DNA of 63,435 bases, taken from the NCBI GenBank assembly GCA_047975545.1, contig JBKEDS010000010.1:1-63435 (forward strand), in the 5' to 3' direction. The DNA is from JBKEDS01 sp047975545 (GTDB taxonomy: Bacteria > Bacteroidota > Bacteroidia > Flavobacteriales > Flavobacteriaceae). The position numbers and the translations under genes were made by a program. Below, piece after piece: positions 1-6,206 of this stretch (positions are counted from its first letter, which is position 1; every line of letters begins with the position of its first letter). The notes beneath the pieces were generated by a model. It was not told the DNA's origin and did no database searches. It saw only the letters and a list, made by a program, of their open reading frames with translations.

Positions 1-341
1 TCACAACACAAAGGTTCGAAATAAAATTGATACTACCCCTGTGAATTATCCATAAAGTTAAGGAACTGAAAGCAATTCACAACTACTAAACTTCTGTTTT
101 CTTCCGTATCTACCCTGTGAATTATCCATAAAGTTAAGGAACTGAAAGCAATTCACAACTAAGAACTGTCACCTTCGGTTTCTACGTTACCTGTGAATTA
201 TCCATAAAGTTAAGGAACTGAAAGCAATTCACAACTTATTGTTCCGACTCCTTAACAGCTGTGGACCTGTGAATTATCCATAAAGTTAAGGAACTGAAAG
301 CAATTCACAACGAAAACGCATCGCTTTTAAGTTCCGATAGT
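1..341 (-). CRISPR. CRISPR array, type II-C-like, distal end
   Basis: Four complete 46-base repeats lie at 38-83, 114-159, 190-235 and 266-311, plus the last 7 bases of another at 1-7. They are separated by spacers of exactly 30 bases (8-37, 84-113, 160-189, 236-265, 312-341), all different. On the minus strand the repeat begins GTTGTGAATTGC and ends AATTCACAGG, so its ends form an 8-base inverted repeat (TGTGAATT/AATTCACA). Length, spacer size and the GTTGTG start fit type II-C systems of Bacteroidota, which puts crRNA transcription leftward. No cas gene is in the window; cas9-cas1-cas2 would be expected left of position 1. The array ends at 342 with an interrupted repeat. I saw no match between spacers and the rest of the window. 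Confidence 0.93.
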
Positions 342-482
342 CCTGTGAATTATCCATAAAGTTAAGGAACTGAAACCTGAAGCCCAAACAAACGGTATGG
401 AAAATAGTTTGCTCGTTTCCGTAGTTTTTGAACGGATATTGGCTCCAGTCCGAGGTTCGGCGGAGCCAAAGCAATTCACGAC
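342..482 (-). repeat. Interrupted CRISPR repeat, element copy A
   Basis: The last repeat of the array is split. Its first 34 bases (342-375) are intact, then 92 foreign bases follow (376-467), then the remaining repeat with AAA duplicated (468-482). The same arrangement recurs at 1131-1272, 1675-1815 and, truncated, 2082-2194. On the minus strand the insert opens with a hairpin TTGGCTCC/GGAGCCAA enclosing CCGA-ACC-TCGG. It ends with TTTG exactly 20 bases before the repeat's TAACTTTA, so a promoter pointing into the array could be rebuilt here. Confidence 0.85.
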
Positions 483-512
483 CAATACGTTATTATAACC
501 TGCTTTAAAATA

Positions 513-688
513 TTATAGAAAGAGTTCTTTTATTTCTTGTTCCTGTTTTATTTGTTTATCCGTAGGATAAAAAAGGACAGCTCCTAATTATTGGCTTAAT
601 CCCTTATTGTTTATGAAATAATTTCCAGAACCTTTTGTTGTTAATTTCAGAATTTTCTTAAAGTTATCGTTCTTTTTGGTAAATGTTT
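513..688 (-). pseudogene. Possible degraded reading frame
   Basis: Read on the minus strand from just past the stop of the next gene, one frame gives about 33 residues (KTFTKKNDNFKK...), one in-frame stop, then about 24 more (LGAVLFYPTDKQ...) to a stop at 513-515. No start codon is visible. It may be the remnant of a downstream gene with a nonsense mutation, or chance. I do not recognise it. Confidence 0.2.
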
Positions 689-1030
689 TTATTCTACTGA
701 AATAGGGAGTTTATTATAATTACTATAAATTTGGGATAGTTCATGTTGCGCCAATTCCCTTGCTATTGAATATTGAACGCCCTCTTTTTCGTAAAAATTG
801 ATTTGTATCTCAATAAAAAGGTAGGCGTTTGCGATAAATTCCTCTTTGCTTTCGGACATGTTGAGCATTAATTCGAGCCTTGGGTGGTTTTCCAGTTCAT
901 AATACGCAAAATCATAGTTTGGGTGGTCGCCAGGCTCCATCATTATTAGGATGTTTTGGTATCCTTCGGGTTCGTTTTTTATTGTTTGGTATACATTAGG
1001 ACTTATGTAATGTTGGCTTTCTGTTAACAT
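689..1030 (-). CDS. Hypothetical protein, 113 aa
   Basis: An acidic soluble protein with no signal peptide or membrane segment. It is rich in Glu and aromatic residues (EPGDHPNYDFAYYELENHP) and ends in a helical part (EFIANAYLFIEIQINFYE). I do not recognise the family; the pattern is loosely like small hypotheticals carried by Bacteroidota mobile elements. It lies alone between interrupted-repeat copies A and B. The repeat-derived promoter in copy B points toward it, about 100 bases upstream. The surrounding remnants suggest an accessory origin. Confidence 0.55.
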   Translation of the reverse strand: MLTESQHYISPNVYQTIKNEPEGYQNILIMMEPGDHPNYDFAYYELENHPRLELMLNMSESKEEFIANAYLFIEIQINFYEKEGVQYSIARELAQHELSQIYSNYNKLPISVE

Positions 1031-1130
1031 GGTATTTGATTTTAAAGTTTAATATTTTTGTTTTCTTTTTTTGCTTGTCTTTTTTATTATTTTGGGATAG
1101 GGAACATAAAAGCGCTCATCACTAAGGTAC

Positions 1131-1272
1131 CCTGTGAATTATCCATAAAGTTAAGGAATTGAAACCTAAAGCCCAAACAAAACGGTATGGAAAATAGTTT
1201 GCTCGTTTCCTTGATCTTTGGGCGGATAGTAGCCCCAGTCCGAGGTTCGGCGAAGCCAAAGCAATTCACAAC
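1131..1272 (-). repeat. Interrupted CRISPR repeat, element copy B
   Basis: This stand-alone copy has no neighbouring repeats or spacers. It has the 34-base left part of the repeat (one change), a 93-base insert and the 15-base right part. The insert hairpin here is TGGCTTC/GGGGCTA. It differs from copy A at several positions but still pairs through G-U pairs, as expected for selection on RNA. The right edge coincides with the point where a phage-like reading frame loses its similarity. Confidence 0.85.
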
Positions 1273-1495
1273 TGTTTCGCATCAATAACGAGCCTCTTTT
1301 AGGTTCGGGGCGGTGTGGTTTGTTGTACGGGTTGTATCTCGGCCACGGCGTACCGTTCCAATTTTTTTGTATAATACGCTCTTTAAAAAACTCGGTAGCC
1401 GTTTCGCCAACAATAATAGGCACGGCCTCGTTAAAGCGGTGTTCGAACCGGTTAAACCAGTTTTCTATTTGTATTTTAGCAGGGTTTGGCATCAA
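1273..1495 (-). pseudogene. Truncated phage virion morphogenesis-like gene
   Basis: The frame starts MPNPAKIQIENWFNRF (ATG at 1492, with another ATG in frame at 1495) and runs to KRGSLLMRNS, where it hits element copy B and continues only as repeat-encoded residues. The segment with FKERIIQKNWNG, PWPRY and a basic stretch followed by GSLLMR resembles the N-terminal half of phage virion morphogenesis or tail-completion proteins, which normally continue with a residue pattern for a C-terminal domain. About 74 residues remain, so the gene is broken. The family call is from pattern memory only. Confidence 0.5.
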
Positions 1496-1611
1496 TTTTG
1501 TATATTTGTAATGGCTTTTATTGCGGTATAAGCGGAAACAATCCTATAAAGATGGTTGGACTGTTTACCTTGGCGTCTGAAAAAACAGCGTAATAACTGC
1601 AAATCTTATAT

Positions 1612-1644
1612 AAACCCTTAAGAAATCAATTTTCTTGAGGGTTT
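1612..1644. terminator. Strong intergenic hairpin
   Basis: A 14-bp stem (AAACCCTTAAGAAA with TTTCTTGAGGGTTT) closes a 5-base loop. One position is T-G, which pairs as U-G only in a rightward transcript. There is no long T tract on either side. It could be a terminator or attenuator before the phage-like remnant. Confidence 0.5.
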
Positions 1645-1674
1645 ACCATTTTATAGGCATACCACGTCGGTTTT

Positions 1675-1815
1675 CCTGCGAATCATCCATAAAGTTAAGG
1701 AACTGAAATCTGAAGCCCAAACAAACGGTATGGAAAATAGTTTGCTCGTTTCCGTAGTTTTTGAACGGATATTGGCCTCAGTCCGAGGTTCGGCGAAGCC
1801 AAAGCAATTAACGAC
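1675..1815 (-). repeat. Interrupted CRISPR repeat, element copy C
   Basis: A stand-alone copy of the same length as copy A, with a few changes in the outer repeat (CCTGCGAATC at the left end and TTAACGAC at the right), so its terminal inverted repeat is decaying. The insert hairpin is TTGGCTTC/GAGGCCAA, still fully paired with one G-U. The insert is otherwise nearly identical to that of copy A. Confidence 0.83.
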
Positions 1816-1849
1816 CACAAAGAGATTCTTCGTTGTACCGGAATGATAA

Positions 1850-1888
1850 AAAAAGCAAAAGGTGGCTAATTGCCACCTTTTGCTTTTT
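1850..1888 (-). terminator. Rho-independent terminator
   Basis: A perfect 17-bp stem with a TAATT loop. The lower stem is A/T-rich and the minus-strand transcript ends in a run of T. It directly overlaps the stop codon of the small frame at 1887-1976 and probably ends that transcript. Confidence 0.8.
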
Positions 1889-1976
1889 AATTAAAATTGC
1901 GATTATACCAATCGTTATCAAAAATGGTTTTGTAAATAATGTATAAAATTAATATGCCTCCTATAAAACCTATCAT
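1887..1976 (-). CDS. Small hydrophobic protein, 29 aa
   Basis: ATG at 1976 opens a 29-residue frame (MIGFIGGILILYIIYKTIFD then NDWYNRNFN) that ends inside a strong terminator. The first 20 residues would form one membrane helix, with a short polar tail. Its position immediately before a terminator and after the end of another frame suggests the last gene of a former transcription unit. I do not know a family, and it may be chance. Confidence 0.4.
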   Translation of the reverse strand: MIGFIGGILILYIIYKTIFDNDWYNRNFN

Positions 1977-1993
1977 AATAAGTGATGTTTACA

Positions 1994-2083
1994 TTAAATG
2001 TACAAAAAACATTCCTTTTTGCGTTTAAAATACCAATAAAACTCCAGCGGTGTGGCTTCGTAAATTATATGTTCGTCTATTTG
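1994..2083 (-). pseudogene. C-terminal gene fragment cut by element D
   Basis: A minus-strand frame reads QIDEHIIYEATPLEFYWYF and continues KRKKECFLYI to a stop at 1994-1996. It has no start of its own and runs upstream straight into interrupted-repeat copy D. It looks like the last 29 residues of a gene whose front was lost when the element arrived. The small frame at 1887-1976 follows. I do not recognise the family, though a phage origin would suit the neighbourhood. Confidence 0.35.
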
Positions 2084-2194
2084 AAACCTAAAGCCCAAAC
2101 AAAACGCTAAGGAAAATAGTTAGCTCGTTTCCGTAGTTTTTGAACGGATACTGGCCCCGGTCCGAGGTTCGGCAAAGCCAAAGCAATTCACAAC
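2082..2194 (-). repeat. Interrupted CRISPR repeat, element copy D, truncated
   Basis: The insert and right repeat part are present, but the left part of the repeat is missing beyond TTTCA (minus-strand reading). The copy therefore lacks the TAACTTTA promoter-like box. The hairpin TTGGCTTT/GGGGCCAG pairs only with several G-U pairs. It ends 7 bases past the stop of the TauE/SafE-like gene. Its outer flank (CCAATACCTTA) resembles the flank of copy A (CCAATACGTTA). Confidence 0.8.
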
Positions 2195-2201
2195 CAATAC
2201 C

Positions 2202-2903
2202 TTAATGGCACTCCATGTTGGCCGAAGTCGTTTCGTGGGCAGGAGCGGGCGAGAGGTACGGAATACCCAGCCCCAAGCCGCGCACAATAAACAAAAGCCC
2301 GATAACAACCACAAAAATGGGAATGGCCTTTTGTATTTTTTGCCTAACACTTGCCTTTAAAAACTGACTGAAATAAATAAACGTGGTCATTAACGGTACC
2401 GTGCCCAAGCCAAAAACAACCATGTACAAACCGCCATTTACCGCCGAACCACCGGCAATAGAAGCAAATGCGGCCATGTAAACCAATCCGCAGGGCAAAA
2501 AACCGTTTAAAAAACCAATAGTTAAAAACGTATCGGCCGATTTCTTTTTCAGGGCGTTGCCCAAAGCCAATTTAACCTTGGCAACAGCCCCGTAAATGGG
2601 CCGCGTTATTTTGTGCCTACCCAAAAAACGCTGAGGGACTAATACTGCGGCAATCATAAAAACACCAATAACAATAGAAAGCTGTTGCTGGAACCCGAAC
2701 AAGTAAAGCCCTTTGCCTACCAAGCCAAAAGCAAGGCCTATAATGCCGTAAGCAAGCAACCTCCCGAGGTGGTAAACGGCAATTTGAATAATTTTTTTTA
2801 AATTGCTACTTCTATCAACCGGCAACATAAAGGCAATAGGGCCGCACATACCAACACAATGGAAGCTACCCAAAAGGCCCAATACAAAAGCCGAGATTAG
2901 CAT
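2202..2903 (-). CDS. TauE/SafE-like (DsbD_2-type) membrane protein
   Basis: A polytopic inner-membrane protein of 233 aa with about six membrane helices. It starts with the family signature LGSFHCVGMCGPIAF, and a second Cys-Pro motif (GFLNGFLPCGLVYMA) sits near residue 135. It belongs to the UreH/SafE-like transmembrane group often found beside cbb3 oxidase genes, where a role in copper or heme supply is suspected but unproven. The tail carries His and Cys residues (HETTSANMECH) that could bind metal. It is last in the cco cluster, 4 bases after fixH/ccoH. The exact substrate is unknown. Confidence 0.85.
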   Translation of the reverse strand: MLISAFVLGLLGSFHCVGMCGPIAFMLPVDRSSNLKKIIQIAVYHLGRLLAYGIIGLAFGLVGKGLYLFGFQQQLSIVIGVFMIAAVLVPQRFLGRHKITRPIYGAVAKVKLALGNALKKKSADTFLTIGFLNGFLPCGLVYMAAFASIAGGSAVNGGLYMVVFGLGTVPLMTTFIYFSQFLKASVRQKIQKAIPIFVVVIGLLFIVRGLGLGIPYLSPAPAHETTSANMECH

Positions 2904-2907
2904 AATA

Positions 2908-3360
2908 TTAATAATTTATTGTTTCTTTGTACAAATAAAATTGATTATTATATTGCCAATCGATTTTAATGTTCCAACGACCATCTACCAAACGGGAGTC
3001 AGGTATGAGCAAAAATGAGTTAGATAATGATATGGCCGTATCAAAATCTAATTGTTTGTTAGATGGTCGGTATAGGAACACTTTTCCCGTAATATTTTCC
3101 GGTTTTAAATCTGTAGGGAACGCAATAAGCAAGCCCGCTTCCGTTTTTTTGTACGTTATGTTTTCGGGCAGGCCTTCGGCGTTTTTTAGTTTGTTTATAT
3201 CGTTTTGGTACGTTAGTTCTTCGGCATAATAATCCTCGACAACCAAATCGTGGTCGTATTTTTTGTCCACGCTCATGGTAACAATAAAGTACATTATAAA
3301 GCTAATAAAGCCTATAAAAGCCAGTACAATCCCCGTTCCCCAGTTAAATTTCATGTTCAA
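2908..3360 (-). CDS. ccoH: FixH/CcoH family protein
   Basis: A 150-aa protein with one N-terminal membrane helix (about residues 10-30) and a periplasmic domain. FixH/CcoH proteins assist maturation of cbb3 oxidase, working with the copper ATPase CcoI. Features of the Bacteroidota form are the short cytoplasmic start (MNMKFNWGTG), VDKKYDHDLVVEDYY just after the helix, and a C-terminal beta-rich part with WNIKIDW. The start is either of two Met codons six bases apart. It sits between ccoG and the SafE-like gene, as in other flavobacteria. Confidence 0.88.
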   Translation of the reverse strand: MNMKFNWGTGIVLAFIGFISFIMYFIVTMSVDKKYDHDLVVEDYYAEELTYQNDINKLKNAEGLPENITYKKTEAGLLIAFPTDLKPENITGKVFLYRPSNKQLDFDTAISLSNSFLLIPDSRLVDGRWNIKIDWQYNNQFYLYKETINY

Positions 3361-3469
3361 TTTTATTTAAAAATAAAGTTGTTTTTTTATGGCATTCCCC
3401 TCATTTCAATCGGGTCGGGCTTTATTCGTAAGTTAATATTTTAAATTAATGAACTCATGAATATAAATA

Positions 3470-3517
3470 TTTCGGCAGTCGCTCTTTTCAAGGAGCTCCA
3501 ACAATGCCTCAATCCCT
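3470..3517 (-). repeat. Partial copy of repeat family R3
   Basis: The stretch CGGCAGTCGCT then AGGAGCTCCAACAATGCCTC and AATCCCTA matches parts of the longer R3 copies at 33333-33436 and 51637-51742. The middle is deleted. It fills the gap between ccoG and ccoH. Confidence 0.6.
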
Positions 3518-3524
3518 AATGCGC

Positions 3525-4949
3525 CTACCTGAAACTTCTCGGCCCCAAAAAGTTGGCCGTTGTTGTTTCTATAAGTTTTTCGTCTTGGTAAACCCCAATT
3601 TTAATTTTGTTCCTGTCGCCCGAAAGCGCAGCATTGTTAATTTCAACAAAAAACGTGCCCTCGGCCATGCCTTGTCCCGGCACAACAAAAGTACCGCTGG
3701 TCGAAACCAATTTCAGTTCGCCTTTGTGCGATAATAATTTTAAGCTAACATTATTTATATCGTTATTGGTCTTGTTTATCAATTTATAGGTGTAAACATT
3801 GCTAATAACGTTGTTGTCCTTATGCTCGTACAATTGTCCCGGAAGCCTTAAAACGGTAGCTTCAACCTCGTTCCTTAAAAACAGCATGCCAACCAAAATC
3901 CCCACTAAAATGGTAAGTACCGATATATAGCCCTTCATCCTAGGGGTTAGTTTAAACGGTGTTTTTTTTGCAATATTTTCCTCGCTGGCGTAGCGTATTA
4001 AGCCCCTTGGTTTGCTAATGCTGTCCATAATATGGTCGCATTCGTCAATGCAGGCCGTACAGTTTACGCATTCCAACTGCGTACCGTTCCTAATATCAAT
4101 CCCGGTAGGGCAAACATGCACGCACTGCATGCAATCGATACAATCGCCAAAACCAAGGGCATCCCTATCTTCGTTTTTTCTAAATTTTTTCCTACCGTTT
4201 TCGGCTTCGCCACGCTTATAATCGTAAGCTACCACTATCGATTTGGTATCCAACAACACCCCCTGCAACCTACCGTAAGGACAAGCAATAATACAAACCT
4301 GCTCCCTAAACCAAGCAAATATAAAATAGAAAACCCCCGTAAAAATTATCAACGGGATTAAAGTACCCGTATGCGACAAAGGGCCTTCTTTTATATACCC
4401 AATCAATTTATCGCCCCCAATTAAATAGGCCAAAAACACATTTGCAATTATAAACGAAATAACAATAAAAATAAGTGTTTTAAGTGTTTTCTTTCTTATT
4501 TTTTCGGCATTCCAAGGTTGTCTGGCCAAGCGCATTTGTTTGTTGCGGTCGCCTTCTATCCAGTATTCAATACGCCTAAAAACCATTTCCATAAAAATGG
4601 TCTGGGGGCAAATCCAACCGCAAAAAATACGCCCAAAGCTAACCGTAAACAAGGTAATAAACACCACGCCAATAATCATGGACAGTACGAACAAGTAAAA
4701 ATCCTGCGGCCAAAACGGAAACCCGAAAATATTAAAACGGCGTTCCAAAACATTGAACATTAAAAACTGGTTACCGTTTATTTTTATAAATGGCGAAACA
4801 AAAAGAAACACCAAAAGAAAGTAGCTTACCCATTTGCGGTAGTTGTAAAATTTACCGCTTGGTTTTTTGGGGTAAACCCACGCCCGCTTGCCGTCTTGGG
4901 TAACGGTGCTTATGGAGTCTCTAAATACTTCGTTTTCCGGGGTTTCCAT
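3525..4949 (-). CDS. ccoG: Cytochrome c oxidase accessory protein CcoG
   Basis: A 474-aa membrane iron-sulfur protein (RdxA/FixG/CcoG family) needed for cbb3 oxidase assembly, thought to act in copper reduction for the CuB site. Five membrane helices are visible. CGWICPQTIFMEM and CIIACPYGR carry conserved Cys residues. Two 4Fe-4S clusters are encoded by CIDCMQCVHVCPTGID and CVNCTACIDECD near residues 250-300, followed by a beta-sandwich C-terminal domain. Length is normal. It lies in the cco cluster, separated from ccoP by a 120-base inverted-repeat region that may cause partial transcription termination. Confidence 0.95.
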   Translation of the reverse strand: METPENEVFRDSISTVTQDGKRAWVYPKKPSGKFYNYRKWVSYFLLVFLFVSPFIKINGNQFLMFNVLERRFNIFGFPFWPQDFYLFVLSMIIGVVFITLFTVSFGRIFCGWICPQTIFMEMVFRRIEYWIEGDRNKQMRLARQPWNAEKIRKKTLKTLIFIVISFIIANVFLAYLIGGDKLIGYIKEGPLSHTGTLIPLIIFTGVFYFIFAWFREQVCIIACPYGRLQGVLLDTKSIVVAYDYKRGEAENGRKKFRKNEDRDALGFGDCIDCMQCVHVCPTGIDIRNGTQLECVNCTACIDECDHIMDSISKPRGLIRYASEENIAKKTPFKLTPRMKGYISVLTILVGILVGMLFLRNEVEATVLRLPGQLYEHKDNNVISNVYTYKLINKTNNDINNVSLKLLSHKGELKLVSTSGTFVVPGQGMAEGTFFVEINNAALSGDRNKIKIGVYQDEKLIETTTANFLGPRSFR

Positions 4950-4965
4950 GGTAATTTGTTAAATA

Positions 4966-5082
4966 GGGCTGTTTAAAAGATATATTGTGTCCGGCGAAAA
5001 GGTTGAACTTGGTTAGTGGCTGAGCTTGTCGAAGCCACGGACATTTCGCCGTTGTTCAATATAATGAAAATTTAAACAGCCC
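4966..5082. repeat. Nested inverted repeat between ccoP and ccoG
   Basis: Outer arms GGGCTGTTTAAA (4966-4977) and TTTAAACAGCCC (5071-5082) enclose a second pair TATATTG/CAATATA, a third GGCGAAA/TTTCGCC, and a central hairpin GTGGCT/AGCCAC at 5016-5038. The centre contains GAGCTTGTCGAAG, a REP-like motif also seen elsewhere here. It could fold into a long cruciform or RNA hairpin and reduce expression downstream of ccoP. Confidence 0.75.
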
Positions 5083-5135
5083 CACTTAAAAATAGTTTAG
5101 TTAATAAAGTACTAAAAATATTTGTGGTGAACTAC

Positions 5136-6008
5136 TTATTCAACTATAATATCGCCCTCGGGGGCTTTGGGGTTGGCTGGCGTTGTACCTTTAAGGCTTA
5201 GCACGTAGCTGGATACTTGCGCCATTTCAACGGGTTTTAATTGTTGTTTCCAGGCAATCATGCCCTTGCCCGAACGGCCACCCTCGCTAACGGTTTTAAA
5301 CACGCTTTTAATATCGCCGCCCAGTATCCAATGCGTATCGGTTAGGTTGGGGCCAATACCGCCACCACCATCGGCCATGTGGCAGGCCACGCAGTTGGTG
5401 TCGAACACGGCTTTTCCGGCACTTAAATCCGAAGCATCGGTTAATAGGGTTACGGTATTAACATCGACTAAATCCTTGGCCGTTTTTTTGTACTCCTCAA
5501 CAGCTAATTTGGCATCGGCCAATGTAGTTTCCAACTCGTTAATTTGTGTCGGGCCGTTAAACACGTGGTAGCGCAACAAATATACGGCAGCAAAAATAAT
5601 GGAAATGTAAAACGAGTACAGCCACCATGGCGGTAGGTTGTTGTCCAATTCCTTAATACCGTCGTAACTATGGTCCAAAACTATTTCGCCTTCCTGCTCA
5701 ATAGGTTTGGAGCCCAGTAGCTTTTGGTAGGTTTTGTTAAACCACGAGTTTTGTTTTGCTTTTTTCTCCTCGGCAAGGAACCTTGTTTTTTCCTCGTCGG
5801 TTAGTTTATAAAGCATAATGTTTTTTAAGGAGCTTAGTACGGCTTCAATACCAATAAGGAAAAGCAGTACCAATAGCAAGAACAGGGCTACGGCGGGGTA
5901 TTCTAAAAAGGCCGGTTTGTCGCCGGAATCGATAATGTACTCCGTAAATCCGAATATAATAAAGAATACAAGCGGTACCCGTACCCAAGATGGAATTAAA
6001 TTTTTCAT
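5136..6008 (-). CDS. ccoP: cbb3-type cytochrome c oxidase subunit III
   Basis: A 290-aa protein with two N-terminal membrane helices (about 10-30 and 40-60), a loop, a third helix (about 125-145) and a periplasmic cytochrome c domain. Only one heme-c motif is present (CVACHMADGGGG near residue 207), with the distal Met in GKGMIAW. Classical CcoP carries two hemes, so this is the short form I associate with Bacteroidota. It passes electrons to CcoO. The start overlaps the ccoQ stop by 4 bases, indicating coupled translation. Confidence 0.93.
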   Translation of the reverse strand: MKNLIPSWVRVPLVFFIIFGFTEYIIDSGDKPAFLEYPAVALFLLLVLLFLIGIEAVLSSLKNIMLYKLTDEEKTRFLAEEKKAKQNSWFNKTYQKLLGSKPIEQEGEIVLDHSYDGIKELDNNLPPWWLYSFYISIIFAAVYLLRYHVFNGPTQINELETTLADAKLAVEEYKKTAKDLVDVNTVTLLTDASDLSAGKAVFDTNCVACHMADGGGGIGPNLTDTHWILGGDIKSVFKTVSEGGRSGKGMIAWKQQLKPVEMAQVSSYVLSLKGTTPANPKAPEGDIIVE

Positions 6009-6193
6009 GTGTTTATGTCGTCGTTTTGGTTGTCTAATGGTAAGTTGCTAACTTTATTAATGTAGTCTTTTTTTGCCGTAAAAACCCACCAAAAAAGAAT
6101 TACAAAAAAGGAGAAAAATATCAATAGGGATATTATCGGGTATATTTCTATGCCCGATATGCTATCCATATATTGTTTTACAAATTTCAACAT
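6005..6193 (-). CDS. ccoQ: cbb3 oxidase small subunit CcoQ/FixQ-like
   Basis: A 62-aa protein with one membrane helix (about residues 18-40, LLIFFSFFVILFWWVF) followed by a charged cytoplasmic tail, the CcoQ pattern. CcoQ stabilises the cbb3 complex. The start follows ccoNO by 13 bases and the stop overlaps ccoP by 4. Confidence 0.85.
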   Translation of the reverse strand: MLKFVKQYMDSISGIEIYPIISLLIFFSFFVILFWWVFTAKKDYINKVSNLPLDNQNDDINT

Positions 6194-6206
6194 GGTTAAC
6201 GTTTTT

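Noticed and set aside
286..474. Frame of 62 aa across the array end
   Set aside because: It is encoded by the interrupted repeat and a spacer. The same residues recur in the other copies only because the repeat does.
342..482. Interrupted repeat as a tracrRNA gene
   Set aside because: The plus strand does hold anti-repeat sequence, but so does any repeat. There is no terminator after it, and four copies would be odd. Not excluded without RNA data.
1087..1269. Frame of 60 aa
   Set aside because: It is made almost entirely of element B sequence; no independent coding support.
2120..2350. Frame of 76 aa
   Set aside because: It overlaps element D and the opposite reading of the SafE-like gene in the wrong frame.
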